From: CAZPDM01 sp964585305
GTDB lineage: Bacteria; Planctomycetota; Uabimicrobiia; Uabimicrobiales; JABWCH01
Direction of reading: 5' to 3'
DNA: 64,000 nucleotides
Assembly (NCBI GenBank): GCA_964585305.1
Contig: CAZPDM010000005.1
Span: 1 to 64,000, forward strand
Part shown: in pieces, positions 52,870-61,928 of the stretch
How positions within the stretch are numbered: position 1 is the stretch's first letter
Layout: the number at the start of each line of letters is the position of its first letter
Program-made: the position numbers and the translations under genes
The notes under the pieces: generated by a model
The model's input: the letters and a program-made list of their open reading frames with translations, nothing else
What the model was told of the DNA's origin: nothing
Databases searched by the model: none

Positions 52870-55800
52870 ATGCAATTTTATCCCGAAAATCCTCACCTTG
52901 TTGTTCACCCCTTAAAGGGGGTCGGTGAATTACGATATGTCCTTTCATGTCCTCAACCAGACATTTCTAAAAAAGATCTAACTGTAAAATTTGCATTTGC
53001 TGGTAAATGGAAAATTTCTTCTCAAGCATTAAAATCAAGAATACGAGAAATTTTAGTTCACATTTTAGATATTGGATATTTTGAAATTAAAAGGTTAGCA
53101 TCAAAATGGCTAATTATCGTTCCTCTTAAACCGTTAGCAAATCCAGGATTACTTCCCAACCAAGGCGAGGTAGAAGTTCCTTTGGTAATTAAATTGTCTA
53201 AAAAAGACACTGCTCAAAGCCAAGGGTTTCAATTAAAGTGCTACCAAACTATGGTTATGCAAACTAATATAGATGAAAAACAAATAGAAGAACTTGGAGA
53301 AGCATATCTGGAATTGCCTAATGGTAGTAGCACAGAAGAACAAAACTATCCATTAGAGGATATGGAAAATTTGCCTACTATTAAATTAGATATGGCACAA
53401 AAAGTATTAGATGCTGTCCTATCAGACAAACCTTTGCCCAATTCCATAAGTTCTGCAACAGATTATGGAATGGAATCAATTGGTGCTATGGAAGCTGCGA
53501 CATTGCCAAATATTCCAGAAACCAGTGTTTTGCCAGAAAACTTTACTCCTACCAATCCTCCCACTGCAGAACCTGAAGTTACTCCAATTAGTGAACCAAC
53601 TTCAACATCTGTTAAATCTTCCAAGTTACCAGAAGTGTATAGTGGGATCATGGCTATTGATTTTGGAACAACAAATTCAGTTGTTGTAGTAAGAGATCCT
53701 TTATTTGCAGCTGAAGAAATAAAAGAAGACCTTAGCAGAGAACAATGGACAACCTTAATGCAATGGGTTGATTCTTGGGTAATTCATCATTTATCTGTAT
53801 TGGCCCCTAGTGAACAGGATTTATTTGTAGAAGAAATTACTCGATATGTACCGGAAATGGATGTATCTCCTTGCGGAAGTCTTTCTGTAGATATTTGGGA
53901 AGATTTACAAAGAATTCCTAAAGAAGCAAAAGCAAAATTTTTAGAAGAAGTTATTGCTAATTTTTCTAATTTTGATATAGACAGCAATAATCACAAAATT
54001 TTGCAAGATTTAGCAGGAGAAGTAATGAATGGTTTTGAAAAATGTGTATATTCTAAAACCCTTGAATCTCAAAGATACTTCATTTTAGAGCTAGATGAAA
54101 ATGCTGGCACTGGACCTATTTCTAGTGCATTACAAATTATTTCAGCTCCTCCTGTAACAGATCAAGAGCAATTATACCAAGAAACTAAAGTAGAAATGGG
54201 CATGAGAGTTCATCTACTCATGCGTAGTGCTGCTTTACGTGAAGCAGATATTCGGCAATTTGTTTTGACTATCAAACGTTATTTTGGCCAAGAACAAAAA
54301 ATCGAGCTAGTACCTTCTGAAACAGAAGAAGCATTGATCCAGTTTAGTCCCGAAATTCTTTGTCGTTTAGCATATCAAAAACTTATTCAACGAGCCTTAT
54401 CTGATATACAAAATCGCAGTCGTAAAGGTGAAATGAAATATGCAGATGGAGTTCGAACAATTGTAGCCACATTTCCAACAACATATCCAGCATCTTTACG
54501 TCGCAAATTACGTGATATGATGAACGAATTAAAAGTACAAGACATAGATACTCGCTTTGACGAAGGAACTGCTTCTGCACTTTATTATATTTGGCGTGAA
54601 GTTTGCGCAGATCCTGTATGCGGAATGCATGGACTTATGGCAAGATGCCGCAGAGATCGACATGGCCGAGCTTACCAAAATCTTCTTCTATATGATTTAG
54701 GAGGAGGAACAACAGATATTGCGCTGCTTCAACTCATTTATGAAGAGCTTCCTATTTTTGAGCCAATGGATAAAACTAAATCACTTGGTGGACAATATTT
54801 TCGAATTACACCTAAATTATTAGGCGCGACAGGACATCGATATATTGGCGGGGATTTACTCACTCTATGGCTTTTCCGGATTGTAAAAACAAAAATTGTA
54901 GATAGATTGCTTACACTTATCTATACTCACGAAATAGAAATTCCTTTTGATTGTAAGTTAGCAGCATTTTTAAGTAACAATCTTCCAGAAGATTTTGCAG
55001 ATGAAAAAGGACGGTATCGTTCCAAATCAATATTACATATCGCATATCAAGCAAATAGCCAACTACGACGCTATGAACAATTAAACCAAAATTTTTTAGA
55101 TGTAATATTGCCAACCAGATTTTTTGAAGATACCAGTAATACTGCTAATTTTTTTATTTTATGGGATTTAACAGAAGCAGCTAAAAAACAATTAGGAACG
55201 CCTATATCAACTTATTCTGGAAGTGGCCTTGGCAGTGAATGGCCAGAAATAGTTACACTTGATGCTATCCAAATTGAAAAAATGTTGTTTGGGATCTATC
55301 CATGGTTAGAAAAACAACGTGAAATTAACACTGAAGACTGGAAAATTACTATTTCTCAACATGAACTGACACAATGTACTGAGCAGCCTGTTATTGACTC
55401 TCTAAGTTTAGCTATTAACCTAGCACAAGCAAGGCTAACAATAGGAAATATTACAGACAGAATAGACCGGCTTATTTTTTCTGGATTATCTTGTAATTTA
55501 AAAATCGTTCAAGAGCAAGCAAAAAAACTCTTCCAAAAGACTGAAAGATTATTTGACTTTAGTCTTGCGAATGTTTTTTTTGAACCAGATTTAGCTAAAA
55601 CATCTGTAGCTATGGGAGCATGTATTGGGCGTTATTTGGAATCCGTAAGACTTGATCCCGGACATGAGAAAACACGCCAACTATTACGTGAAGGATACGA
55701 CCAAGTAGATCTAGTAGTAGAAAACCTATTTACCAATCTTGCATGTCGTCTTGTTTATGATTCCCTTATTGCAATGGTTAGCATTTTTGAACATGGACAA

Positions 55801-56526
55801 GAACTAAGCCAACGATCTTTTATAGATGGGAAACCTGTAGCACGTACTCCAATGAACGAATTAAGACCCGTTCAGGAAAAATTCTGGATATATCGCATAG
55901 ACTTTGAAGGAGCACAACCACAATATCTTGGTCTAATCAACGCCGAAGCAATTGCCTATAACAATGATTTCGATGATTTCCGTAAATTTAGAGAACAATA
56001 TCTTGTAGGCTTTGAAGCCGACGCAGAGCTATTTGTCCGTGCATTTTTTCTTCCACGCGGCCCTAAAAATATCTTAGCCTTATCTTACCTCGAAGACTCG
56101 TCATTTCATACGCCAATACGAACTTCTATGGTAGAAGACAAATATGGCTACTGCATTTTACAAAAAGCAATCAGTAGCCAAGAACTATTTAATCGTAGAA
56201 TTATTATCCCTGCCCGGACTAAAATGGTAGATACTATCCAATATCCTGATGGATCGAGATACCGTTGCGCGCTAAGTCAATCATTACCTATACGAGAAAT
56301 GTATGATGTATACTTGGAAGATGAAAATCCTATAAGTGAACCGCAATTGATTTCTCATTTTCATTTAGATGAAGTAGATGCAGAAGAAATAACACTTGCT
56401 TGTGATGAAACTGGAAGAGTCGTTTTGCTTCTAGCCAAAATGTATGATATAAAAATATGGGCAGATATAGATTATGTCCCACAAAAAGTAGATTCTCAAT
56501 ACGATCCTTTTTGTGGAGAACATTAA
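52870..56526 (+). CDS. Giant Hsp70/actin-like ATPase
   Basis: 1218 residues. Residues 1-140 are an unrecognised N-terminal domain, followed by a Pro/Ser/Thr-rich linker (about 160-255). Then comes an Hsp70-like ATPase with very large insertions: phosphate-1 loop MAIDFGTTNSVVVVRD at about 260-275, phosphate-2 loop LLYDLGGGTTDIALL near 612, and LIFSGLSCNLKIV near 870 at the adenosine-loop position. About 350 further residues replace the usual peptide-binding domain. There is no signal peptide or membrane helix, so it is cytoplasmic. The layout recalls large Hsp70-like proteins of other bacteria such as the SrfB type, but I cannot assign it. No dnaJ or grpE is nearby. The ribosome site is poor. 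Confidence 0.8.
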   Translation: MQFYPENPHLVVHPLKGVGELRYVLSCPQPDISKKDLTVKFAFAGKWKISSQALKSRIREILVHILDIGYFEIKRLASKWLIIVPLKPLANPGLLPNQGEVEVPLVIKLSKKDTAQSQGFQLKCYQTMVMQTNIDEKQIEELGEAYLELPNGSSTEEQNYPLEDMENLPTIKLDMAQKVLDAVLSDKPLPNSISSATDYGMESIGAMEAATLPNIPETSVLPENFTPTNPPTAEPEVTPISEPTSTSVKSSKLPEVYSGIMAIDFGTTNSVVVVRDPLFAAEEIKEDLSREQWTTLMQWVDSWVIHHLSVLAPSEQDLFVEEITRYVPEMDVSPCGSLSVDIWEDLQRIPKEAKAKFLEEVIANFSNFDIDSNNHKILQDLAGEVMNGFEKCVYSKTLESQRYFILELDENAGTGPISSALQIISAPPVTDQEQLYQETKVEMGMRVHLLMRSAALREADIRQFVLTIKRYFGQEQKIELVPSETEEALIQFSPEILCRLAYQKLIQRALSDIQNRSRKGEMKYADGVRTIVATFPTTYPASLRRKLRDMMNELKVQDIDTRFDEGTASALYYIWREVCADPVCGMHGLMARCRRDRHGRAYQNLLLYDLGGGTTDIALLQLIYEELPIFEPMDKTKSLGGQYFRITPKLLGATGHRYIGGDLLTLWLFRIVKTKIVDRLLTLIYTHEIEIPFDCKLAAFLSNNLPEDFADEKGRYRSKSILHIAYQANSQLRRYEQLNQNFLDVILPTRFFEDTSNTANFFILWDLTEAAKKQLGTPISTYSGSGLGSEWPEIVTLDAIQIEKMLFGIYPWLEKQREINTEDWKITISQHELTQCTEQPVIDSLSLAINLAQARLTIGNITDRIDRLIFSGLSCNLKIVQEQAKKLFQKTERLFDFSLANVFFEPDLAKTSVAMGACIGRYLESVRLDPGHEKTRQLLREGYDQVDLVVENLFTNLACRLVYDSLIAMVSIFEHGQELSQRSFIDGKPVARTPMNELRPVQEKFWIYRIDFEGAQPQYLGLINAEAIAYNNDFDDFRKFREQYLVGFEADAELFVRAFFLPRGPKNILALSYLEDSSFHTPIRTSMVEDKYGYCILQKAISSQELFNRRIIIPARTKMVDTIQYPDGSRYRCALSQSLPIREMYDVYLEDENPISEPQLISHFHLDEVDAEEITLACDETGRVVLLLAKMYDIKIWADIDYVPQKVDSQYDPFCGEH

Positions 56527-56544
56527 CAAAATTCTTAAAATATC

Positions 56545-56573
56545 TTGACAATTTTAATGTTGAGATTTAGAAT
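56545..56573 (+). promoter_or_regulatory. Sigma70-type promoter of lipoprotein operon
   Basis: TTGACA, 17 bases, TAGAAT, 25 bases before the start codon of the first lipoprotein gene and just after the stop of the Hsp70-like gene. Confidence 0.55.
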
Positions 56574-56597
56574 AGTTTTAAACTTAGAAAGTATTCT

Positions 56598-57167
56598 ATG
56601 ATACCTTGTAAATTACTAATATTACTTTTTTTTTCAATATCTTTAATTTCCTGTAGTGTATGTGAATGGGTATCTTCTCCTCCCTACCCTCATGATCCAA
56701 AAGATATTTGGCAAACAGTCTATCAAGTCATCAATAAAAGATATAATATTAAAGAAGCCTCCGAAACAACTTATAAATTGGAAACTGATTGGCGAAATCA
56801 AATGTCTTTACAATATTTGGAAGGTTTTCGCGATAAAGTTTATATCAAAATAGAACCCTCACTTGATGTATACGATCCTTCAGATACCAGCAAACCATTG
56901 GATATTAAGAATGAAAAAATAGATACTCGCCCGAAACATATCATTAAAATCTGTGTTATGCGCGAACAAAATCGTAATATGGACAACCCCAATGTAATAT
57001 CTGAAGCAGAATGGTATACTGCAGGAAATAATTTTGATGAAGCCAATTTGTTACTTAGCTTTTTTGCTATGCGCCTAGCAGTAAAAATGCCTCCTCCAAA
57101 GGAAATAGAAACACAAGAAACACCCAAAACAAAAACAATAGAAGAATTTATGATTCCTGAGAAATAA
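56598..57167 (+). CDS. Lipoprotein of unknown function, copy 1
   Basis: 189 residues. The signal peptide ends in SLISC, a good lipobox with Cys19. The mature protein begins with Pro-rich YPHDPKDIWQTVYQVIN and has a beta-rich middle part (YLEGFRDKVYIKIEPSLDVY) and a helix near the end (NFDEANLLLSFFAMRLAVK). The next protein shows the same plan: IWEICQSVIQ, LHITLEPYL, then MNPNLAIW and a final helix. The two are diverged paralogues. The C-terminus is Pro/Thr/Glu-rich. It is the first gene of an operon with the next lipoprotein (1-base gap) and a DUF481 protein (3-base gap), so the three may form an outer membrane complex. Confidence 0.75.
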   Translation: MIPCKLLILLFFSISLISCSVCEWVSSPPYPHDPKDIWQTVYQVINKRYNIKEASETTYKLETDWRNQMSLQYLEGFRDKVYIKIEPSLDVYDPSDTSKPLDIKNEKIDTRPKHIIKICVMREQNRNMDNPNVISEAEWYTAGNNFDEANLLLSFFAMRLAVKMPPPKEIETQETPKTKTIEEFMIPEK

Positions 57168-57168
57168 G

Positions 57169-57669
57169 ATGCTAAAAAATTCTAATATTTTTATATTCCT
57201 TCCCATCATTTCTCTCTTCATATTTGGTTGCGGGGAACATTGGCAAATAATACAACCTATTACTCAACCACAGGAAGAAATTTGGGAAATATGTCAGTCT
57301 GTGATACAAATATGTGGATATAAAGAAAATTCTCAACAAAGCATAGATTCAAAAACAGAACAATCCTTAAATTTACAAAAAACTCTCTATCATTGGAAAA
57401 GCCAATGGTTATACCATTTGCAACCATTGCGTTCAACAGGCAGCCGAAGTTGTTTACATATTACTTTAGAACCATATTTACAAGAAAAAAATACTTGGCA
57501 AATCAGATTAAAAGTTGTCAAACAAAAAAATCATGCTACAGATGATTATATGAATCCAAATCTTGCAATATGGCTTGCCGATGGTTACGATCTCCAACAA
57601 GAAATATTCTTAAGTAATTTGATACAAACTAAATTATATCTGCAAAAAAATGATAATAAGGAAAGGTAA
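57169..57669 (+). CDS. Lipoprotein of unknown function, copy 2
   Basis: 166 residues. The signal peptide ends in FIFGC, a lipobox with Cys21. It is a paralogue of the preceding lipoprotein by shared order of IWxxxxxVI, a strand pair with LEP, a VVKQKN / VMREQN block, MNPN / DNPN and a terminal helix. It starts 1 base after the stop of that gene, so translation is coupled. It lacks the Pro-rich C-terminal tail of copy 1. Function unknown. Confidence 0.75.
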   Translation: MLKNSNIFIFLPIISLFIFGCGEHWQIIQPITQPQEEIWEICQSVIQICGYKENSQQSIDSKTEQSLNLQKTLYHWKSQWLYHLQPLRSTGSRSCLHITLEPYLQEKNTWQIRLKVVKQKNHATDDYMNPNLAIWLADGYDLQQEIFLSNLIQTKLYLQKNDNKER

Positions 57670-57672
57670 TTT

Positions 57673-58815
57673 ATGAAAACATTTCTAGGAATTTGTCTCT
57701 CTTTTTTACTTATGATTTCTGTTATTGCACAAGAAACACCTGCTTCTAATGATATTGTTATTCTAAAAAATGGTGATAGACTTTCTGGACAAATTAGTAA
57801 TTGGGACAATGGAAATGTTATTTTAGTAGGAAGTATGATCGGCGAAGTAAAAGTTCCTTGGGAAAATATTCAAGGAATAGAAAGCAACCGTACATTATAT
57901 TTCAGAACTGAAAGTGATGTTATGGCTGCTCGTCCTGCAGGAGTCCAAAACGGACAACAAGTTCTTAATTCCGGATTAGTAGGACAATTTTCAGTTCCTC
58001 GCGAAAAAATTTTAATGGTAGGCCCAACAAACGATAGCGTTTCTCCTGAATATATTAAAACTCAAAATGATCTCAAAAAAGCTCAGGAAGATCTAGCTAA
58101 TGCTACACAAATAAATAAAGTATGGTCAGGTTTTTTAAATCTTAACTTTAGTGGAACAAGCGGAAATAAAGATTCAGCAACATTTAATGCTATTGCTCAT
58201 GTTGAAAGAACAGCACCTTCTGATAAATTTATCGCCCATTTAGAAGCCCGCTATGGCGAAACAGATGATGTGCTTAGCGCGAAAGAAGTCTCAGGATATT
58301 TACGTGAAAACGTAGATATTACAGCACGCCTATATATATATGGGCGACTTGAAGGAAAATGGGACGAAGTTAAAGAAATCAATTTTGGCTTTATGGCAGA
58401 ACTTGGTGGTGGTATCCATATATTAAAAGAAACCGATGTTCATTTGTTTACCGATGACAAAATTACATTAGACTTTGATCTTGGTGCGTCTTATAGTGCA
58501 ACCGATTTTAAAGAAGGCGAAGATACCCATAGTGCAGGTTTGGTTGCTCGTATTCAATATAAACACATTTTCCCCAATAAATGGGTATTCTCTCTTACAG
58601 GGACATATATACAAGATTTCCAAGAGCCGCAGAATAAAAGAAATGCAGGAAACCTTGACGGATACCGTTGCATTTTAGAAGCTATGCTAGAAATGCCCGT
58701 AACAGATGTATTATCTTTTACAGCCAGCATTAAAGATGAATATAACAACGCTCCTGCGCCAGGACTTGAACGAAATGATTTCTATTGGATGCTTGGTCTT
58801 AAGCTGACATTATAG
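57673..58815 (+). CDS. DUF481-family outer membrane protein
   Basis: 380 residues with a signal peptide (cleavage near VIAQ). Residues about 25-70 are a small beta domain (VILKNGDRLSGQISNWDNG, VPWENIQGI), common at the start of DUF481 proteins. Residues 150-380 form the DUF481 barrel: SGFLNLNFSGTSGNKD, FIAHLEARYGE, RLYIYGRLEGKWDEV, LGASYSATDF and a last strand FYWMLGLKLTL. Related proteins include YdiY, a salt-induced outer membrane protein of enterobacteria. GGAAAGG precedes the ATG, and a terminator follows. It ends a tight operon with two lipoproteins. Confidence 0.85.
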   Translation: MKTFLGICLSFLLMISVIAQETPASNDIVILKNGDRLSGQISNWDNGNVILVGSMIGEVKVPWENIQGIESNRTLYFRTESDVMAARPAGVQNGQQVLNSGLVGQFSVPREKILMVGPTNDSVSPEYIKTQNDLKKAQEDLANATQINKVWSGFLNLNFSGTSGNKDSATFNAIAHVERTAPSDKFIAHLEARYGETDDVLSAKEVSGYLRENVDITARLYIYGRLEGKWDEVKEINFGFMAELGGGIHILKETDVHLFTDDKITLDFDLGASYSATDFKEGEDTHSAGLVARIQYKHIFPNKWVFSLTGTYIQDFQEPQNKRNAGNLDGYRCILEAMLEMPVTDVLSFTASIKDEYNNAPAPGLERNDFYWMLGLKLTL

Positions 58816-58831
58816 CAAAATAATTCTGCAG

Positions 58832-58867
58832 AAAAATCCATGCTGATTCATACCAGCACGGATTTTT
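58832..58867 (+). terminator. Intrinsic terminator of lipoprotein/DUF481 operon
   Basis: A 14-bp stem with one mismatch (AAAAATCCATGCTG against CAGCACGGATTTTT), 8-nt loop, T run inside the right arm. Confidence 0.75.
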
Positions 58868-58910
58868 CCTAATTTAGGAAAGAAGTAATGATACTTTCCT
58901 TTAATCATAG

Positions 58911-58946
58911 CTATTTGAAACTATTTGAAAAATCGTCTATTTGCAA
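58911..58946 (+). repeat. Short direct repeats CTATTTGAAA
   Basis: CTATTTGAAA occurs twice without gap (58911-58920 and 58921-58930), and a near copy CTATTTGCAAA follows at 58936. They lie about 65-100 bases before the pseudo-receiver/TPR gene and could be an operator for it. Confidence 0.4.
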
Positions 58947-59011
58947 AGTCGGCTCATTGAGTTAGCAAAAATTTTGGTAATTTTTCACAAAATAAGAATA
59001 GGAGATAAAGT

Positions 59012-59716
59012 ATGCCAAAAGACATTTTGTTGATTGGCTCAGAAGAACGTGTAGCTTTATATCAGGAAGCATATAATAAAAGTGATTTAGAATTTCGTGT
59101 AGCAAAAGATTTAAATAGTACAATGGAAGCAATCAAAGAACGCTTGCCCATGCTTATTTTAGTAGATTATGATATCTTAGGGCGTAAAAGCGTTGAGATT
59201 TGTCAAACATTAAAAAAATACCCAGGTACATTACATTTGCCACTTATTTTTCTTACACCACGTCATATCAGTAATGAGCAGAATACAGACCTCTTAGAAG
59301 TGCTATACATTCCTGTTAATGATTATATTTTTCTACCGCTTGATCCAGAAGATTTTCGAATGAGAATGGACGCCCATTTTCAACTTATTGAATATCAAGA
59401 AAAGAAAAAACTAATTTCAGTAGAAGAAAAAATCAGTGAGTTAAAAATTTTAGTAGAAAGATTTCCTAATTATACGGCAGCACGTCAAGAATTATCAGCA
59501 ATCTATGAAAAAACCGGGCAAATTCAACAAGCCCTTGCTTCTAATTTAGAGTTAGCTAAACAATATTATCATCAAAAAAACTTTGGATTGGCTATGGAAG
59601 TAATTTCTAAGATGAAAAATATGATTGCAAAACAAAGTATCCAATTTAGTGGGCATAGTTTATTTTTAGAAGGTTTACAACGTTGCATAGATATATTGGG
59701 CATAAAAAAGAATTAA
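59012..59716 (+). CDS. Pseudo-receiver with TPR tail
   Basis: 234 residues. Residues 1-125 have the response-regulator receiver fold: DILLIGSEER, LILVDYDILGRKS with the Asp at the acceptor position, LPLIFLTPR, and NDYIFLPLDPEDF. The acidic pair after strand 1 is largely lost, and the conserved Lys of the KP motif is replaced by Leu, so it may signal without phosphorylation. Residues 145-215 form TPR-like helices (AARQELSAIYEKTGQIQQAL, FGLAMEVISKM). TAGGAG lies 7 bases before the ATG. It is monocistronic with a strong terminator. The adaptor role (protein-protein contacts) is an inference. Confidence 0.8.
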   Translation: MPKDILLIGSEERVALYQEAYNKSDLEFRVAKDLNSTMEAIKERLPMLILVDYDILGRKSVEICQTLKKYPGTLHLPLIFLTPRHISNEQNTDLLEVLYIPVNDYIFLPLDPEDFRMRMDAHFQLIEYQEKKKLISVEEKISELKILVERFPNYTAARQELSAIYEKTGQIQQALASNLELAKQYYHQKNFGLAMEVISKMKNMIAKQSIQFSGHSLFLEGLQRCIDILGIKKN

Positions 59717-59718
59717 AA

Positions 59719-59758
59719 AAAATGCGTTAGTTACTTGACTAACTAACGCATTTTTTTT
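59719..59758. terminator. Bidirectional terminator
   Basis: A 13-bp stem (AATGCGTTAGTTA with TAACTAACGCATT), 6-nt loop, with A and T runs on the two sides, between the convergent pseudo-receiver and antiporter genes. Confidence 0.88.
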
Positions 59759-59766
59759 AAAAAAAA

Positions 59767-61773
59767 CTACAGTTTATCCCGAAATAAGGAAATTGATTCG
59801 CGAATTTTATCCGATGTTCCCATAATAAAAACTATATCATCCGGAAGAATAACAGTTTCCCCATCTGGATTTAAAATGTATCCTTCTTTACGTTGTATTG
59901 CTAAAACAGTAATTGAATATTTTTTGCGTAATCCAATTGTAGATAAACTTTTATAAGTAATAAAAGCTGCTTTATCAACACTAATATTTGTAATATCAAG
60001 ATTCGGAAGTTTGATATTATTTTCAGGAAAAACATCAGAAAGACTACGTAACATTTCATAACCACTTGAGCGAATTTCTTGCACAAGTTGTTCAATTTTA
60101 TCTTTGGGAATAAGGTATTGCCGTAAAACACGAATAAATATCTCAATCGAAGTTTCAAACTCTTCTGGAATTACTTCACTTGCTCCTAATTTAAGTAATC
60201 GTGGAATTTCACTGCTATAGCGTGTTCGAGTTATAATATGTAAGGACGGATTCATTCTTCTTGCCAGTTCTGTAGTACGACGTGCAGCCTCACTATCCGA
60301 AATTGCAATAACCATTGTTCTAGCTTTTTTAATATTTGCATGATCCAGAACAATATCTTCTGTAGAGTCTCCAAAAAAAATGGGCATATTTTTAGCGCGT
60401 TCTTGATGCACTGTCTTAGGATTCATTTCAATAATAACAAAAGGTACTTTTGCAGCAGTAGCAGTTTGAGCTAAATTACGTCCATTGAGTCCAAAACCTA
60501 CAATAATAAGATGATCCGCAAGATCTTCTGGTAAGGATTGAGTATCTGGAATTTTTTGTCCAATTTTTTTTGTTATTTTTGCAACTAAGTCAGTAATTTT
60601 AGGGCCTAATGTAACTAGAAAAGGATTGGCCATCATACTTAAAATAGATACACCTAAAAACATCTGATACAAATTATTATCTAATAATTTATAATTAGGT
60701 TGTGCAGCTTCTTTACAAAGTACAAATGAAAATTCGCCAATCTGATTTAAAATAATTCCTGATAAAATAGCCGTTCTTAAAGGATAACCTACAATTAAAA
60801 CAGCTATTTTAGCAGCAATAGTTTTAAGCAATAAAGCAATAAATGTAATCAATAGTATTAGCCAAATATTTTCTTTAAAATATGTAATATCTAAAAGCAT
60901 ACCAATAGAAACAAAGAAAAAGCTCATAAACAAATCTTGAAAAGGAAGTATACTAGATAGTGCGCGATTGCCATATTCCGATTCAGAAATAATCAAGCCA
61001 GCTAAAAAGGCACCTAATGCCAAAGACAGCCCTACGGATGAAGTAATCCAGGCAATTGCAAGACAAATAAATAAAATGGACATCATAAATAATGCGCGGT
61101 CTTTTGTTCGTGCAACATAATATAAAACTTTGGGAACAAGCCACAGCGCAGAAAACATTACAGAAGAAATTACAATAATAGACTTTCCAAGAAATAAAAA
61201 CAAAAAACCCCAGAAATCTGTATCTGCATTTCCTAAAATTGGTATAGCTAAAACCATAGGGATTGACATAACATCTTGAAAAATAGAAATACCTAGACAA
61301 GCTCTAGCTTGTGGAGTGTCCATCTCTAAACGTTCTTGCAAGACTTTAACAAGAATAGCTGTACTTGTCATCGAAACCATAAATCCCACAACAATGCTAG
61401 TTGCCAAGCTAAATTTAAATAAATATAAAATTAAGACAACAATAACCGTTGTCAAAACAACTTGCATTGCACCACCTAAAAAAACTACCTTTTTAATCCG
61501 CATCAATTCTTTTATTGAAAATTGAATGCCACTGTTAAATAATAAAAATACAACACCTATATCTGCAACAACATTAACGGCTGATTTATCTGAAATATAT
61601 GGGCCTGCTATTACTCCAGTAAGTAAAATTCCAATAATTGTAGGAATTTTCATCAGATAACATATACAAATAGCAAAAATAGCAATCCCAACAATCAATA
61701 ACGTATCGTGAAGAGTAGAAATCGTCATATTAGGAACGGCTTGCAATAAAGTATAGGGAAAAAAACTAGGCAT
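59767..61773 (-). CDS. CPA2 cation/proton antiporter with RCK domains
   Basis: 668 residues. Residues about 18-395 form an antiporter of 11-13 helices of the KefB/KefC (CPA2) type: VVADIGVVFLLFNSGIQF, STAILVKVLQERL, LSLALGAFLAGLIISESE and FFFVSIGMLLD. A TrkA-N/RCK nucleotide-binding domain follows (about 415-530; IIVGFGLNGRNLAQ, IEMNPKTV, GDSTEDIVL) and a TrkA-C domain at the end (about 580-665; GYILNPDGETVILPDDIVFIMG in two parts). It should exchange K+ or Na+ for protons under nucleotide control. AAGGA lies 8 bases before the ATG. It is a single-gene unit, divergent from the ADP-ribosylglycohydrolase gene. Confidence 0.9.
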   Translation of the reverse strand: MPSFFPYTLLQAVPNMTISTLHDTLLIVGIAIFAICICYLMKIPTIIGILLTGVIAGPYISDKSAVNVVADIGVVFLLFNSGIQFSIKELMRIKKVVFLGGAMQVVLTTVIVVLILYLFKFSLATSIVVGFMVSMTSTAILVKVLQERLEMDTPQARACLGISIFQDVMSIPMVLAIPILGNADTDFWGFLFLFLGKSIIVISSVMFSALWLVPKVLYYVARTKDRALFMMSILFICLAIAWITSSVGLSLALGAFLAGLIISESEYGNRALSSILPFQDLFMSFFFVSIGMLLDITYFKENIWLILLITFIALLLKTIAAKIAVLIVGYPLRTAILSGIILNQIGEFSFVLCKEAAQPNYKLLDNNLYQMFLGVSILSMMANPFLVTLGPKITDLVAKITKKIGQKIPDTQSLPEDLADHLIIVGFGLNGRNLAQTATAAKVPFVIIEMNPKTVHQERAKNMPIFFGDSTEDIVLDHANIKKARTMVIAISDSEAARRTTELARRMNPSLHIITRTRYSSEIPRLLKLGASEVIPEEFETSIEIFIRVLRQYLIPKDKIEQLVQEIRSSGYEMLRSLSDVFPENNIKLPNLDITNISVDKAAFITYKSLSTIGLRKKYSITVLAIQRKEGYILNPDGETVILPDDIVFIMGTSDKIRESISLFRDKL

Positions 61774-61928
61774 CCTAAAAATCCTTAAAATTTATAAAAA
61801 AATTTAAAGAAACTACGATTTATCAATAATTTGGGAAATATTGAAAATATAATTAGGTTCTATTTAACAAAAAATTTTTATAAAATAAAGCAAAAAAATA
61901 TTTTTTCTAATTTTTAGGAGGACTTATC

